The notes under the pieces are model-generated. The model was not told where the DNA came from. It worked only from the letters and a program-made list of their open reading frames with translations, and searched no databases. The position numbers were made by a program, and so were the translations under genes. DNA of 64,000 nt from Christensenella sp964438705 (GTDB lineage Bacteria; Bacillota; Clostridia; Christensenellales; Christensenellaceae): the NCBI GenBank assembly GCA_964438705.1, contig CAYTKQ010000016.1:1-64000 (forward strand). The letters are read 5' to 3'. Below, piece after piece: positions 42,832 through 51,767 of this stretch; positions within the stretch are counted from its first letter, which is position 1, and each line of letters opens with the position of its first letter.

Positions 42832-44349
42832 ATGAGAACCGAGATCCTGCGGGTAGAATTTATAAACAAAACCTTTTCCCATGAAAAAGTTTTAAATAAT
42901 GTTTCGTTTCATATTTTTGAAGGGGAAACGCTTGCACTTCTAGGCGCGAACGGCGCTGGGAAAACGTCGCTAATTAACATTATTTTAGGAATCACACCAA
43001 TGGATTCCGGGAAGCTGTTTTTTCGCGGAAAACCCGTGGAAATCAAGTCGCCGCATGATGCAAAGGCGCTTGGAATCTATATTGCACACGATCAAAACCG
43101 TGTGATCGACACCTTAAGCATTGCGGAAAATATTTTTCTGGGTCATGAGGATTCCCGCTTTGTGAGCAAAAAAAAACTGCACCGCGAGGCTTCGTCTCTT
43201 ATGAAGCAAATTGCTCTCGACAGAAAGCCTGATACGCCGGTTTCCGAATTGTCTTTGTCAGAAAAAGCCCTCGTGCAGCTCGCGGCGGTTCTTGTGGCCC
43301 GGCCATCCCTTCTTATTATTGACGACTCTTCGTTTTTCGGTTCGGATATGGGGTCTAAAACTCTGTTTCGTATCCTCCGGCAGTTGAACGCTGAAAATAC
43401 GGCAGTGATCTTCATCACGCATGACGTTCGCGAAGCGATACAGATTTCGAATCGCATTTTTGTTCTCAAGAACGGCGTTTCTGCGGGTATCTACGAAAAG
43501 GGCGCATATACTGCGGATCAGATCATCACCGCGATCGCAGGGCGTGACGCCCTCAGTGTCCACCAGGCGTATTCTCCGTCCAGTGAAGTCGTTTTGCGGG
43601 CAGCGTGCCTCACCGGCAATATTTTGCAGGACGTATCCTTTACCGTTTACAAAGGAGAAATTTTTGGGATCACCGGCCTGCTCGACGCAGGGAATACGGA
43701 ATTGCTCGATATTTTGAGCGGGATACAAACAAAATATTGTGGCAAACTATACATAGATGAACGTGAAGTCGTTTTTTCAGATCCTTACGAAGCAATGAAA
43801 TGTGGGATCGCATATGCGCCGGAGGATAGAAATTCTTATGGATTCATTCCAACAATGACCGTAAAAGAAAACATTACGCTTTCTTCTTTGAAGCGCGTAA
43901 GTACGCTTGGATGGATCCACAAGAAGGACGAACAATATTTTGCGGATCGCTTTTTGCAGCTTCTTGAAGCAAGTCAGCTCGATCAAAAAGCCTATCTGAA
44001 GGAATTGAGCACCGGACAACAGCAGCAGGTGCAGATCGCAAGATGCCTCGCGCCCCGTCCTCGGATCATGCTGATGGATGAACCGGATAAAAGTATGGAT
44101 ATTAAATCAAAAGAGGATATTCTCCGGGCAATCCGAAAGCTTGCGACGGAAGGAACGACGCTCATCATTGCTTCTGCGGATGTCGACAGGCTGCTTCATA
44201 TATGCGATCGTTTACTCATTTTGCATAACGGGCGCGTGCGGGGAGAAATTTCCGGCAGCGAAATGACTGCTCATCATGTCGTGGCGTTTACCCAGAACCA
44301 AACACAAAGACAGGAGGATCCGCTACATGATAAGAACCATAGTCGCTGA
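42832..44349 (+). CDS. Degenerate RbsA-like double ABC ATPase linked to a two-component system
   Basis: 505 residues with two ABC domains like RbsA. NBD1 keeps Walker A GANGAGKTS (38-46) but has LLIIDDSSF (D164-D165) where DEP is normal, removing the catalytic Glu. NBD2 has GLLDAGNTE (282-290), losing the glycine spacing of the P-loop, and MDEPDKSMD instead of DEPTRGVD; its signature is LSTGQQQQVQIAR. No permease or binding protein gene is in this operon. The gene overlaps the response-regulator gene by 23 bases. It may be an accessory transport ATPase or a sensory subunit (inference). Confidence 0.88.
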   Translation: MRTEILRVEFINKTFSHEKVLNNVSFHIFEGETLALLGANGAGKTSLINIILGITPMDSGKLFFRGKPVEIKSPHDAKALGIYIAHDQNRVIDTLSIAENIFLGHEDSRFVSKKKLHREASSLMKQIALDRKPDTPVSELSLSEKALVQLAAVLVARPSLLIIDDSSFFGSDMGSKTLFRILRQLNAENTAVIFITHDVREAIQISNRIFVLKNGVSAGIYEKGAYTADQIITAIAGRDALSVHQAYSPSSEVVLRAACLTGNILQDVSFTVYKGEIFGITGLLDAGNTELLDILSGIQTKYCGKLYIDEREVVFSDPYEAMKCGIAYAPEDRNSYGFIPTMTVKENITLSSLKRVSTLGWIHKKDEQYFADRFLQLLEASQLDQKAYLKELSTGQQQQVQIARCLAPRPRIMLMDEPDKSMDIKSKEDILRAIRKLATEGTTLIIASADVDRLLHICDRLLILHNGRVRGEISGSEMTAHHVVAFTQNQTQRQEDPLHDKNHSR

Positions 44350-45940
44350 CGACGAAGCCTGGGTTTGCAAACTGATCACCGGTATGATCGACTGGACGGC
44401 CTATGGATTCGAGATGATTGGCAACGCATATGACGGCGTAAGCTTATATCGGCTCATTGAAGAACAAAAACCAGACCTTGTAATTTCCGATATTAGAATG
44501 CCGGGGATGGATGGACTATCCGTTATCAAAAAGGCCAAAGACGCTGGTCTTGACACAAAGTTTATCATCATCAGCGGATACAGTGATTTCGAATATGCAA
44601 AAACCGCCATTCACATGGGTGTTCTCGGGTATCTATTAAAGCCCGTGGAGTCTGAAGAGCTGACTGGGCTTTTGTGTACGGTCAAAAAAGATTTTTTCTC
44701 CGGATCGAAGGATGTTTTTGACGATTCCGCCTTAAAAAAGCAGCTTAAAAAAAGTCAACTGCAGTATTTAGAATATTATTTGTATCATTATCTGTTCGAA
44801 TCCGATCCATCCCGCGGCGATCTTTGTGCTGCGGAGCTCAATCGGCAGTTTGGCACATCGTTCACGCAGGGGTGCTATCGCATCAACATCCTGATATTGG
44901 ATCCGCACCACGATTCCTGCGCCGCCATTTATGACAACGTTCTCGCGGAGGTCTCCTCCCTGGCATATTCCATGTTTCGCGGGACGTTTTATGAAACTGT
45001 CGTGATCCGCTCCTTCCATTCCGTTCTTTTTTTGGTAAATTATCCACCTGAAAAACGCGATATGGAGGAATGGGTGCGCGATGATTTCTTTCATGCCGTC
45101 TTCCGTGATGTTGCCGACATTGGACGTTTTGACGCAACGCTGGGCGTTGGCGCAGAAGAAATAGATGCAACCGATCTCCCTCGTTCTCTTGCAGCGGCGC
45201 AGGATGCAATCCATGCCCGCGTAAAGCTGGGAGTCGGGAAAATGATTGATCTTTCCGGGAAAAAATATGACCATCTCACAGACGCGGAACTTATTCTGCC
45301 TCAAATTGAACGTAAGCTGATCGAACATGTGACACGTACAGCGCCATCAGACGAAGAACAGCTCACACACGAACTGTTTTCTGTTTTTGAAAAAAATGAT
45401 TCCATAAACCCCGGAGCGGGCGCGCGTATTGCCGCGCATGTGGTGGAACTTGCCGTCAATACGCTGAGCGCGAAGGTGCGGATGACTTTCAACAAAGATC
45501 ATCCTCCCAAACAATTTCGCGATGCGATCGATTCCTGCGCCTCGCTGGGCGAACTCAAAACGTTCGTGATACGTCTTTTGGACGACATATCGAAATCTGC
45601 AAATTCCGAATCAGGCAAAACGCGCAGTGTGATCGATATGATTAAAGCCTATATAGACGAACATTACAATGAAGATATCAAGCTCAATGATATTGCCAAA
45701 TATATCTACATGAATCCGAATTATGTAAGCGATCTCTTCAAAAGTTCGACGGGTACGAATTTTAGCAAATATTTGATTCTGAAGCGGATCGATATGGCAA
45801 AAATCTATCTGATGGACGCTCGCTATCACATCAACGACGTGGCATGTATGGTTGGATATAACGACGCAAAATACTTTGCTAAATTGTTCAAAACCTATGT
45901 GGGCGTAAGCCCTGTACAATATCGCAAGATGTTTTGTTAG
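44327..45940 (+). CDS. Response regulator, YesN/AraC type
   Basis: 537 residues. Receiver domain at 1-120 with acidic pocket D8-D9, phospho-acceptor Asp55 (LVISDIRMPG) and Lys in YLLKPVE. A ~300-residue middle region without a clear fold, then a C-terminal AraC double HTH (about 435-537: LNDIAKYIYMNPNYVSDLFKSST and DVACMVGYNDAKYFAKLFKTY, both broken by short gaps). Start at 44327 with AGGAGG, inside the 3' end of the ATPase gene. Partner of the histidine kinase that follows 13 bases later. Probable control of the isomerase gene and the divergent importer. Confidence 0.94.
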   Translation: MIRTIVADDEAWVCKLITGMIDWTAYGFEMIGNAYDGVSLYRLIEEQKPDLVISDIRMPGMDGLSVIKKAKDAGLDTKFIIISGYSDFEYAKTAIHMGVLGYLLKPVESEELTGLLCTVKKDFFSGSKDVFDDSALKKQLKKSQLQYLEYYLYHYLFESDPSRGDLCAAELNRQFGTSFTQGCYRINILILDPHHDSCAAIYDNVLAEVSSLAYSMFRGTFYETVVIRSFHSVLFLVNYPPEKRDMEEWVRDDFFHAVFRDVADIGRFDATLGVGAEEIDATDLPRSLAAAQDAIHARVKLGVGKMIDLSGKKYDHLTDAELILPQIERKLIEHVTRTAPSDEEQLTHELFSVFEKNDSINPGAGARIAAHVVELAVNTLSAKVRMTFNKDHPPKQFRDAIDSCASLGELKTFVIRLLDDISKSANSESGKTRSVIDMIKAYIDEHYNEDIKLNDIAKYIYMNPNYVSDLFKSSTGTNFSKYLILKRIDMAKIYLMDARYHINDVACMVGYNDAKYFAKLFKTYVGVSPVQYRKMFC

Positions 45941-45953
45941 GGAGACTGGGCGA

Positions 45954-46979
45954 ATGAAAAATTTCCTGCATCAAAAGCGTATGAGCGCAGGCGTACTCAT
46001 TGTTATGGTTTTATATGCGGTGGCGGCAGCGCTTGTTCCGCTTTTATTTCTAGCATATCTGGCGTGCAGAAATCTTCACTCTCCGAAATTGTTTGTTTTT
46101 CCAGGAATACTGTATCTTCTGTCTGTCGCCGCAATTTTATTGATTGCTTATTTTCAGTTATACCGTCCTCTTCGAAAACTGGAGCGTGTACTGCACGGTG
46201 CTGTGAAAGGGAAGACGGATTTTGACATTGAACAGAGCGATACCCTTTCGCCGCTGGCTCCCGCCTTTTTTGATCTGCAGTTGCTTCTCGAACGGCTCAA
46301 GACGCTGGTTCTGCGGGAATCGACAGCCTTGCTCATGAAAAAACAGGCGGAGCTCGATGCACTGCAAAGCCAAATCAACCCGCATTTTCTCTACAATACG
46401 CTCGACACCATACGCGGGCAGGCGGAAGTACACGGGCTTTCTGATGTTGGGCAGATGTCCCTCGCTCTTTCCAAGCTGTTTCGCTACAGCATCAGCAATC
46501 ACAATTCGTCTGTTTTCCTGCGCGACGAGCTCGATAACATCGAGAATTATCTGCTGATACAACATTTGCGTTTTGGCGATAAATTTGAAAAAATCAACCG
46601 CATTGATGAAGACGCGCTTGATTATAAGGTCCCAAAACTCTTGATCCAGCCCATTGTGGAAAATGCCGTTCATCATGGGTTGGAACCCAAATTGGAACGT
46701 GGGTCGCTCGTGATTGGCGCTTATATCACGCAAAATCGTTTGGTCATCAATATACAGGATAACGGCGTGGGCATTCCTTTAGAAAAGCTTGTCTCCATCA
46801 ATGAAATGCTTGCGAGTAACGCCTCCGCGATCCGTAATAAAGAAAATGGCGTATCCATAGGAATGATGAATGTTAATGCCCGCATTAAGCTTCTGTTTGG
46901 GAAAGAATATGGCATTACCGTTTTCAGCACGCCGGGAGCTGGGACAAACGTCCAGATCTCTCTGCCTCTGATTACATAG
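45954..46979 (+). CDS. Sensor histidine kinase, YesM type with minimal extracellular region
   Basis: 341 residues. TM1 (about 13-37) and TM2 (about 46-69) are joined by only some 8 residues, so there is no extracellular ligand domain; most YesM kinases have 200 or more residues there. After a HAMP-like linker comes the His_kinase box with QINPHFLYNTLDT (His144) and a HATPase domain (PIVENAVHHG, NGVGI, GMMNVNARIK). It resembles intramembrane-sensing kinases that take their signal from a membrane partner such as a transporter. Phosphorylates the response regulator just upstream. Confidence 0.94.
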   Translation: MKNFLHQKRMSAGVLIVMVLYAVAAALVPLLFLAYLACRNLHSPKLFVFPGILYLLSVAAILLIAYFQLYRPLRKLERVLHGAVKGKTDFDIEQSDTLSPLAPAFFDLQLLLERLKTLVLRESTALLMKKQAELDALQSQINPHFLYNTLDTIRGQAEVHGLSDVGQMSLALSKLFRYSISNHNSSVFLRDELDNIENYLLIQHLRFGDKFEKINRIDEDALDYKVPKLLIQPIVENAVHHGLEPKLERGSLVIGAYITQNRLVINIQDNGVGIPLEKLVSINEMLASNASAIRNKENGVSIGMMNVNARIKLLFGKEYGITVFSTPGAGTNVQISLPLIT

Positions 46980-47023
46980 CAAAACAGTTTTTTATCAAAT
47001 TATTTTATCAAAGGAGCAAAAAC

Positions 47024-48448
47024 ATGAGAAAAGTAAAAATTGGGTTGACGGGTTTCTTTCACGGGAATATGCGCGGAGACGACGCGGGCGCTTATGAAAA
47101 AGCGCAGGCAGATATGCGCGCGCTTTCCAAAGAGCAGGATTTTGATCTCTTAATCTTAGCCGAACCGATCCGCTCATACGAGGACAGCGAGAAAGCAGTT
47201 GAGCAGCTTAATGCTGCCGGGGTGGATTTCACCTTCGTTTTCTTTGCAAGTTTTGGTAGCGGACGCTCCGCTCTCCCACTTGCAAAACTGAAAAGCCGTC
47301 TTGGAATCTGGTCGGTTCCCGAGCCTTCCGCATCCGGGGTATTGCCGCTGAATTCTTTTTGCGGTACGAATATGTTTTCCGCAATTCTCACAAATTATTT
47401 AAAATATGATGATATTCCCTTCAAATGGTTTTATGGTTTCCGCGGAAATCCACTTTTTGACAAGCGTTTTATTGTCACTCTCAATGTAATGAGAGCTTTT
47501 TGCGAGCTGTCGCAAACGCGAATTGGCTGTATCGGTCACCTTGCAGATGGTTTTGAAAACATGAATTTTGACGAGGTGCAGATTCAAAAAATGTTTGGCA
47601 CCTACGTTGGCCGCCGCCATACGGTGGAGGAAATCGTTGCACAGGCTGAATCCTACAGCGATGCGGATACAAAAAAAGAACTCATCGCAATTGAAACGGA
47701 AGGAACGATCGCGGCTCGCGTCCCTTCGGGCCATGCAGAAAAATTCGCGCGCTTAAACCTCGCATTTCGCAATTTTGCAAAAGAAAACGGTTATCAATCT
47801 CTTGCCATCAGTTGTTGGAGCCGTTTGCAGGAGATTTACGGCGTCGCTCCATGCGCGGCAATGAGTCGCCTGAACGAGGAGGGTATCGTCTCCCCCTGCG
47901 AAGGCGATGTGGCGGGCGCTATCAACATGATCATCACCCGCGCGTTCTGCAAATCTGCCCCGGCAATCATGGACCTTGTGGCGTTTGATGAAAAAATCAA
48001 CAGTTTAAACCTGTGGCACTGTGGCCCCGCGCCTCGAAGCATGGCAAACCAAAACGGTGTAAAATGGGATGAACATTTTAACATCGGTAGTTATGACGGC
48101 TGCAACTGGTGCGGCTCTGGTACTGTTGCAGACCTCCGTTTCAAGCCCGGCAAAGTGACAATAAGTCGGTTAAGCAGCCGATTTGACCAACTTTTTTCCT
48201 TTACAGGCAACGTCCTAGATCAGGATGCCTACGAAGGTTCTTCCGGCTGGATCGGGAATCTTGCGATCCGCGGCGAATCTCTTTCCATCGCGGAGCTTAT
48301 CAGTACAATCATCAACAACCGCGTCGATCATCACTATACGATCGGCTATGGAGATGTTGAAAACGAAATGATTGAATTTGCGCATTGGATGAAGATGAAG
48401 GCTATTACAAAATCAGAATACCGGCCTTTTATGGAGAACGCTCTGTAA
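47024..48448 (+). CDS. L-fucose/L-arabinose isomerase family protein
   Basis: 474 residues, matching the fold family of FucI/AraA: N-terminal domain with ISCWSRLQEIYGVAPC-type segment in the centre (CxSRL), the EGDVAGAINMIITRA block (Glu/Asp metal region) and LWHCGPAP (His near residue 335), which are common to putative sugar isomerases of this family. It follows the kinase gene by 44 bases with AAAGGAG, so it is likely the regulated end gene of the operon. It would convert an aldose to a ketose; the substrate is not assignable by eye. Confidence 0.88.
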   Translation: MRKVKIGLTGFFHGNMRGDDAGAYEKAQADMRALSKEQDFDLLILAEPIRSYEDSEKAVEQLNAAGVDFTFVFFASFGSGRSALPLAKLKSRLGIWSVPEPSASGVLPLNSFCGTNMFSAILTNYLKYDDIPFKWFYGFRGNPLFDKRFIVTLNVMRAFCELSQTRIGCIGHLADGFENMNFDEVQIQKMFGTYVGRRHTVEEIVAQAESYSDADTKKELIAIETEGTIAARVPSGHAEKFARLNLAFRNFAKENGYQSLAISCWSRLQEIYGVAPCAAMSRLNEEGIVSPCEGDVAGAINMIITRAFCKSAPAIMDLVAFDEKINSLNLWHCGPAPRSMANQNGVKWDEHFNIGSYDGCNWCGSGTVADLRFKPGKVTISRLSSRFDQLFSFTGNVLDQDAYEGSSGWIGNLAIRGESLSIAELISTIINNRVDHHYTIGYGDVENEMIEFAHWMKMKAITKSEYRPFMENAL

Positions 48449-48604
48449 GGTCAACTCCACCAAAGTGTCCCCGCGTGAAAATAAAAAGAAATCGCGCATC
48501 TGAAAAAAGTTGAGGAAAATGTGACAAAGAACCAAAAAATTCGACTTGAAATTCGATGGGGACGTATTTATTAAATAGTAAATATGTTTTGTATTGTAAC
48601 ATTT

Positions 48605-48671
48605 TAAAATCCTCCATTTGGTGTTTTTGGGGTTGACAGACCAAATTTATTTTACCAAATGGAGGATTTTA
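48605..48671. repeat. 18-bp perfect inverted repeat in an AT-rich gap
   Basis: AAAATCCTCCATTTGGT (48606-48622) and its exact complement (48654-48670), extended by one more pair, flank 31 bases. A second hairpin CCACTGGC-ATA-GCCAGTGG lies at 48699-48717. The 407-base interval 48449-48855 has no recognisable gene. The element could terminate the isomerase operon or be the end of a small mobile element. Confidence 0.75.
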
Positions 48672-48855
48672 TTTTGCCTTGCTCAAGCTTTTTCTGCACC
48701 ACTGGCATAGCCAGTGGTTTTGGCAGGTCTAACAAAGACTTTATCTGACTTTTGGATCTCACACAAAGTTTTACGCATGATCGTTCTGAGAATTTAAAGA
48801 CTTCCTTTAGTGCAAACAATTTTACCGAGTAATCGAACCTTATCATTTGCAACTT

Positions 48856-49518
48856 TTAGCGAATGCAGTCCCGCATTTTTTGTGCAGCTGCCTCAATCGT
48901 CATATCCTCACGAAATAGTGCGGACGTTCCGGCAACAAAAATGTCCGTACCGACGGCACGCATTTTTATCGCATTCTCAAAGCTCACGTTTCCATCTGCC
49001 TCAATTGCAATTTTACATCCTGATTCCCGAATCATCTGTCGTGCCTTCTCTATTTTACGCAGACTGGAAGGTATCATTTTTTGCCCCGCAAATCCCGGAT
49101 TAACCGTCATAATAAGCAACACATCAATATCCTCTATCGTATATTCCAGCATATCGAGCGGCGTTGCCGGATTCAGCGCAAGTCCTGCTTTTGCTCCCCT
49201 GTCCCGTATCTTTTGGAGTGTCCTCTGAATATGCGCGCATGCTTCGTAATGGAACGAAAGAATATCCCCTTTCCTCACGTCGAACATATCCACCGCGCGT
49301 TCCGGGTTTACAACCATCAAATGGATATCCAGTGGGGTTTCCGTCATATCGTGCATCATTCTGACAAAATCGGTCCCGAGAGAATAATTCGGCACGAATA
49401 CACCATCCATGACATCGCAGTGGAAATAATCCACGCCTGCCTCTTCCATTTCACGTACCTGCTTTTGCAATTCCTTAAAATCCGCGCACATCAGCGACGG
49501 TGATATTTTTCCTGTCAT
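48856..49518 (-). CDS. Ribulose-phosphate 3-epimerase family protein (Rpe/AlsE-like)
   Basis: 220 residues, usual length. Metal and catalytic residues: ISPSLMCADF (Ser/Asp), FHCDVMDGVFVPN (His33, Asp35), DIHLMVVNPE (His/Met), TVNPGFAGQK and EADGNVS (catalytic Asp) and FVAGTSALF. It is the last gene of the dehydrogenase-dehydrogenase-epimerase operon. In such settings it can be a ribulose-5-phosphate, allulose-6-phosphate or tagatose-type epimerase. Confidence 0.93.
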   Translation of the reverse strand: MTGKISPSLMCADFKELQKQVREMEEAGVDYFHCDVMDGVFVPNYSLGTDFVRMMHDMTETPLDIHLMVVNPERAVDMFDVRKGDILSFHYEACAHIQRTLQKIRDRGAKAGLALNPATPLDMLEYTIEDIDVLLIMTVNPGFAGQKMIPSSLRKIEKARQMIRESGCKIAIEADGNVSFENAIKMRAVGTDIFVAGTSALFREDMTIEAAAQKMRDCIR

Positions 49519-49528
49519 TGCACTTCCC

Positions 49529-50563
49529 TCACGGATTGATTACGACGCGCTTGCCCTGCTTATTTTCCGCAATGGCTATCCCTTTTAGGATATCGTCTAA
49601 TGGAAGCCTGTGTGAAATGAATTTCTCGGTGTCCAGTATCCCCGATGCAATCAACCCCACCGCCTTCATATGGTGGATGGGCAGCGAACCATGCGTGCCG
49701 TGTACATTCAATTCCTTATAGTGGATTAGGTTTGTATCCATAGTGACAGTCGTCCCGTGGGCCAATCCGCCAAACAGATTCACTCTGCCCCTGTTTTTCG
49801 CGTAACGTAGCGCATCTGCCTGTGCCGCGGGTGACGGACATGCTGTAATGACTACCTCTGCGCCCATGCCATCCGTTTCCTGCATGATCCGCTCATATGC
49901 ATCTTCTTTTGCAGGGTTGATAAACACATTCGCAGAAAATTCCCGCGCTGCGTCCAGCCTTTCCTCGTCCAACTCGACAACAATAATTTTTGTTGCGCCC
50001 ATCAGGCGCGCAACCTCGATAATCATACATCCAATCGGCCCCGTTCCAATAATCACGACCGTATCTCCCAGTTTGATATTGGAAAGCTCCGTGCCGTTAA
50101 GCACACATCCAAGCGGTTCTGCAAGCGCTGCCTGATCGTATGACATGTGATTTGGAATTTTCACCAAAGGACCATAAGCCAACATGATTTTGTTCAATGG
50201 CATATATTCCGCAAATCCGCCCTGAAACTGATAACCTGTCGCATAATTGGTCATACAATTGTTTGAAAAACCGGCTTTGCAGAATTTGCATTCCCCGCAT
50301 GGAATATCCGCGCCGATCGCGACTCTGTCGCCAATCTTCCAATTTTTCACGTTTTTACCGACTTCCGCCACCTCTCCGGCGACTTCATGCCCGATGATGC
50401 ATGGTGTCTTTACCCGATCGTTTCCGTAATGGAAAATACGGATATCCGATCCACAAATTGCGCATGCCTTGACGCGTATCAGTATTTCATCGTCCGTTAT
50501 TTTCGGCTTATGCACCTCTTTTACGACCATTTTATTCAATTCTTCCAATACAACAGCTTTCAT
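49529..50563 (-). CDS. Zinc-dependent alcohol/polyol dehydrogenase (MDR family)
   Basis: 344 residues. Catalytic-zinc AICGSDIRIFHYG and IIGHEVAGE; structural zinc PCGECKFCKAGFSNNC; NAD motif IIGTGPIGCMIIEVA (about 170). It is 10 bases upstream of the epimerase gene and 11 bases downstream of another dehydrogenase gene, forming a tight three-gene operon controlled from the DeoR region. Probably oxidises a polyol phosphate or a ketose phosphate hydroxyl. Confidence 0.93.
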   Translation of the reverse strand: MKAVVLEELNKMVVKEVHKPKITDDEILIRVKACAICGSDIRIFHYGNDRVKTPCIIGHEVAGEVAEVGKNVKNWKIGDRVAIGADIPCGECKFCKAGFSNNCMTNYATGYQFQGGFAEYMPLNKIMLAYGPLVKIPNHMSYDQAALAEPLGCVLNGTELSNIKLGDTVVIIGTGPIGCMIIEVARLMGATKIIVVELDEERLDAAREFSANVFINPAKEDAYERIMQETDGMGAEVVITACPSPAAQADALRYAKNRGRVNLFGGLAHGTTVTMDTNLIHYKELNVHGTHGSLPIHHMKAVGLIASGILDTEKFISHRLPLDDILKGIAIAENKQGKRVVINP

Positions 50564-50574
50564 TTGATTTCTCC

Positions 50575-51615
50575 TTATTCCATAATAAAAACAACTCGAT
50601 TTGAGAATTCTTTCTTATCCCTCACCATTTCAAACGCATTTTCTATATCCTTCAGCGGAAACCGATGAGTAATGAAAGGTTTTACATCCAATTTTCCGCT
50701 CGCCATGACGTTCAGTACAGTTTCCCAGTCGTTCCTCTGCCGGGTATAGCTCGAATTCCACGTACCCGTAATCACCAACTGTTTGCGCAATATCTCCCAA
50801 TAATCCTTCTGTGAAAGTTCCATCCCACTCGCGGGATTGCCCATCAGCACAACCTTTCCCTGTGGTTTTACGATATTCAAGCATCCGGCGTATGTTGCCG
50901 CCACTCCCGCTCCCTCAACCGCAATATCCACACCGCGGCCCTGTGTGATTTCCTGAATGCATTCCTGCCAATTTGTATTCCCATTGTTCACCGCATACGG
51001 GAAACCTGCCTTTCTCGCAAATTCCAATTTTTGGGCATCAATATCGAGCAATATGACTTTTCCTGCTCCCCACACCTGCGCAAATGATGCCAACATTAAT
51101 CCAATCGCCCCTGCTCCGAAAATCGCGACGTTGTCGCCCAGGCAAACACCTGCCCGGGACAATGCGTGCAGCGAAACTGCGGCAGGCTCCGCCATTGCCA
51201 TTTCTTCATAGGAAAGCTCTCCGTCGCACATGACCAAATTCCATGTTGGTACCGCAATATATTCTGCGAATCCGCCGTCACAGCGGGAACCGAAATAATT
51301 GTAGCTTCTGCACGATGCATATTCCCCAACCTCACACATATCGCATTTATGGCAAGGAAGCAGCGGAAATACCGCTGCCTTTTTATGGAGGAGGGCTTGA
51401 TCTACCTCGTCTCCCAACGCAACGATTTCTCCCGCAAATTCATGTCCGGGAATCGTTGGGAAATTGTAGGTACCTTTGCTATATACCCTGCCGATATCTG
51501 ATCCGCAAATCCCTGCAGCCTTAACCTTTAGTAAAACTTCACCTGCCTTCTCAACGGGATCGCTGACCTCTTCATATCGCAAATCTCCGATTCCATGCAA
51601 AACACCTGCTTTCAT
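50575..51615 (-). CDS. Zinc-dependent dehydrogenase, galactitol-1-phosphate dehydrogenase (GatD)-like
   Basis: 346 residues with SGSDI-type catalytic zinc region (AGICGSDIGRVYSKG, IPGHEFAGE), structural zinc PCHKCDMCEVGEYASC, FGSRCDGGFAEYIAV and the C-terminal YWEILRKQLVITGTWNSS block that closely resembles GatD. First gene of the operon, with TTGGAGG ribosome site. Its likely role is oxidation of a hexitol or pentitol phosphate made by the FGGY kinase or another kinase; the exact polyol is uncertain. Confidence 0.9.
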   Translation of the reverse strand: MKAGVLHGIGDLRYEEVSDPVEKAGEVLLKVKAAGICGSDIGRVYSKGTYNFPTIPGHEFAGEIVALGDEVDQALLHKKAAVFPLLPCHKCDMCEVGEYASCRSYNYFGSRCDGGFAEYIAVPTWNLVMCDGELSYEEMAMAEPAAVSLHALSRAGVCLGDNVAIFGAGAIGLMLASFAQVWGAGKVILLDIDAQKLEFARKAGFPYAVNNGNTNWQECIQEITQGRGVDIAVEGAGVAATYAGCLNIVKPQGKVVLMGNPASGMELSQKDYWEILRKQLVITGTWNSSYTRQRNDWETVLNVMASGKLDVKPFITHRFPLKDIENAFEMVRDKKEFSNRVVFIME

Positions 51616-51685
51616 CGCTTAGCCTCCAATCGCCTATTTCTAAAATTATACTATCATATATGATTGACTTTGATAATGCATGGCG

Positions 51686-51702
51686 TTATTATTAGATAAT
51701 AA
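51686..51702. promoter_or_regulatory. Palindromic operator between DeoR and the dehydrogenase operon
   Basis: TTATTAT-TAG-ATAATAA, a perfect 7-bp inverted repeat with 3-base spacer, in the 152-base divergent gap between the DeoR gene and the dehydrogenase operon. DeoR repressors commonly act on such sites beside their own gene. Confidence 0.6.
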
Positions 51703-51767
51703 TCACATTTTTTCGCGAAGTCATTCATACTCAATCAATTTTGCGCAAATTAAGAGAGGCAATTATT

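Noticed and set aside
48429..48644. 71-residue minus-strand ORF beginning in the inverted repeat
   Set aside because: Its ATGGAGG start sits inside one arm of the inverted repeat and the peptide resembles no family I know. It may be mobile-element debris but cannot be supported as a gene.
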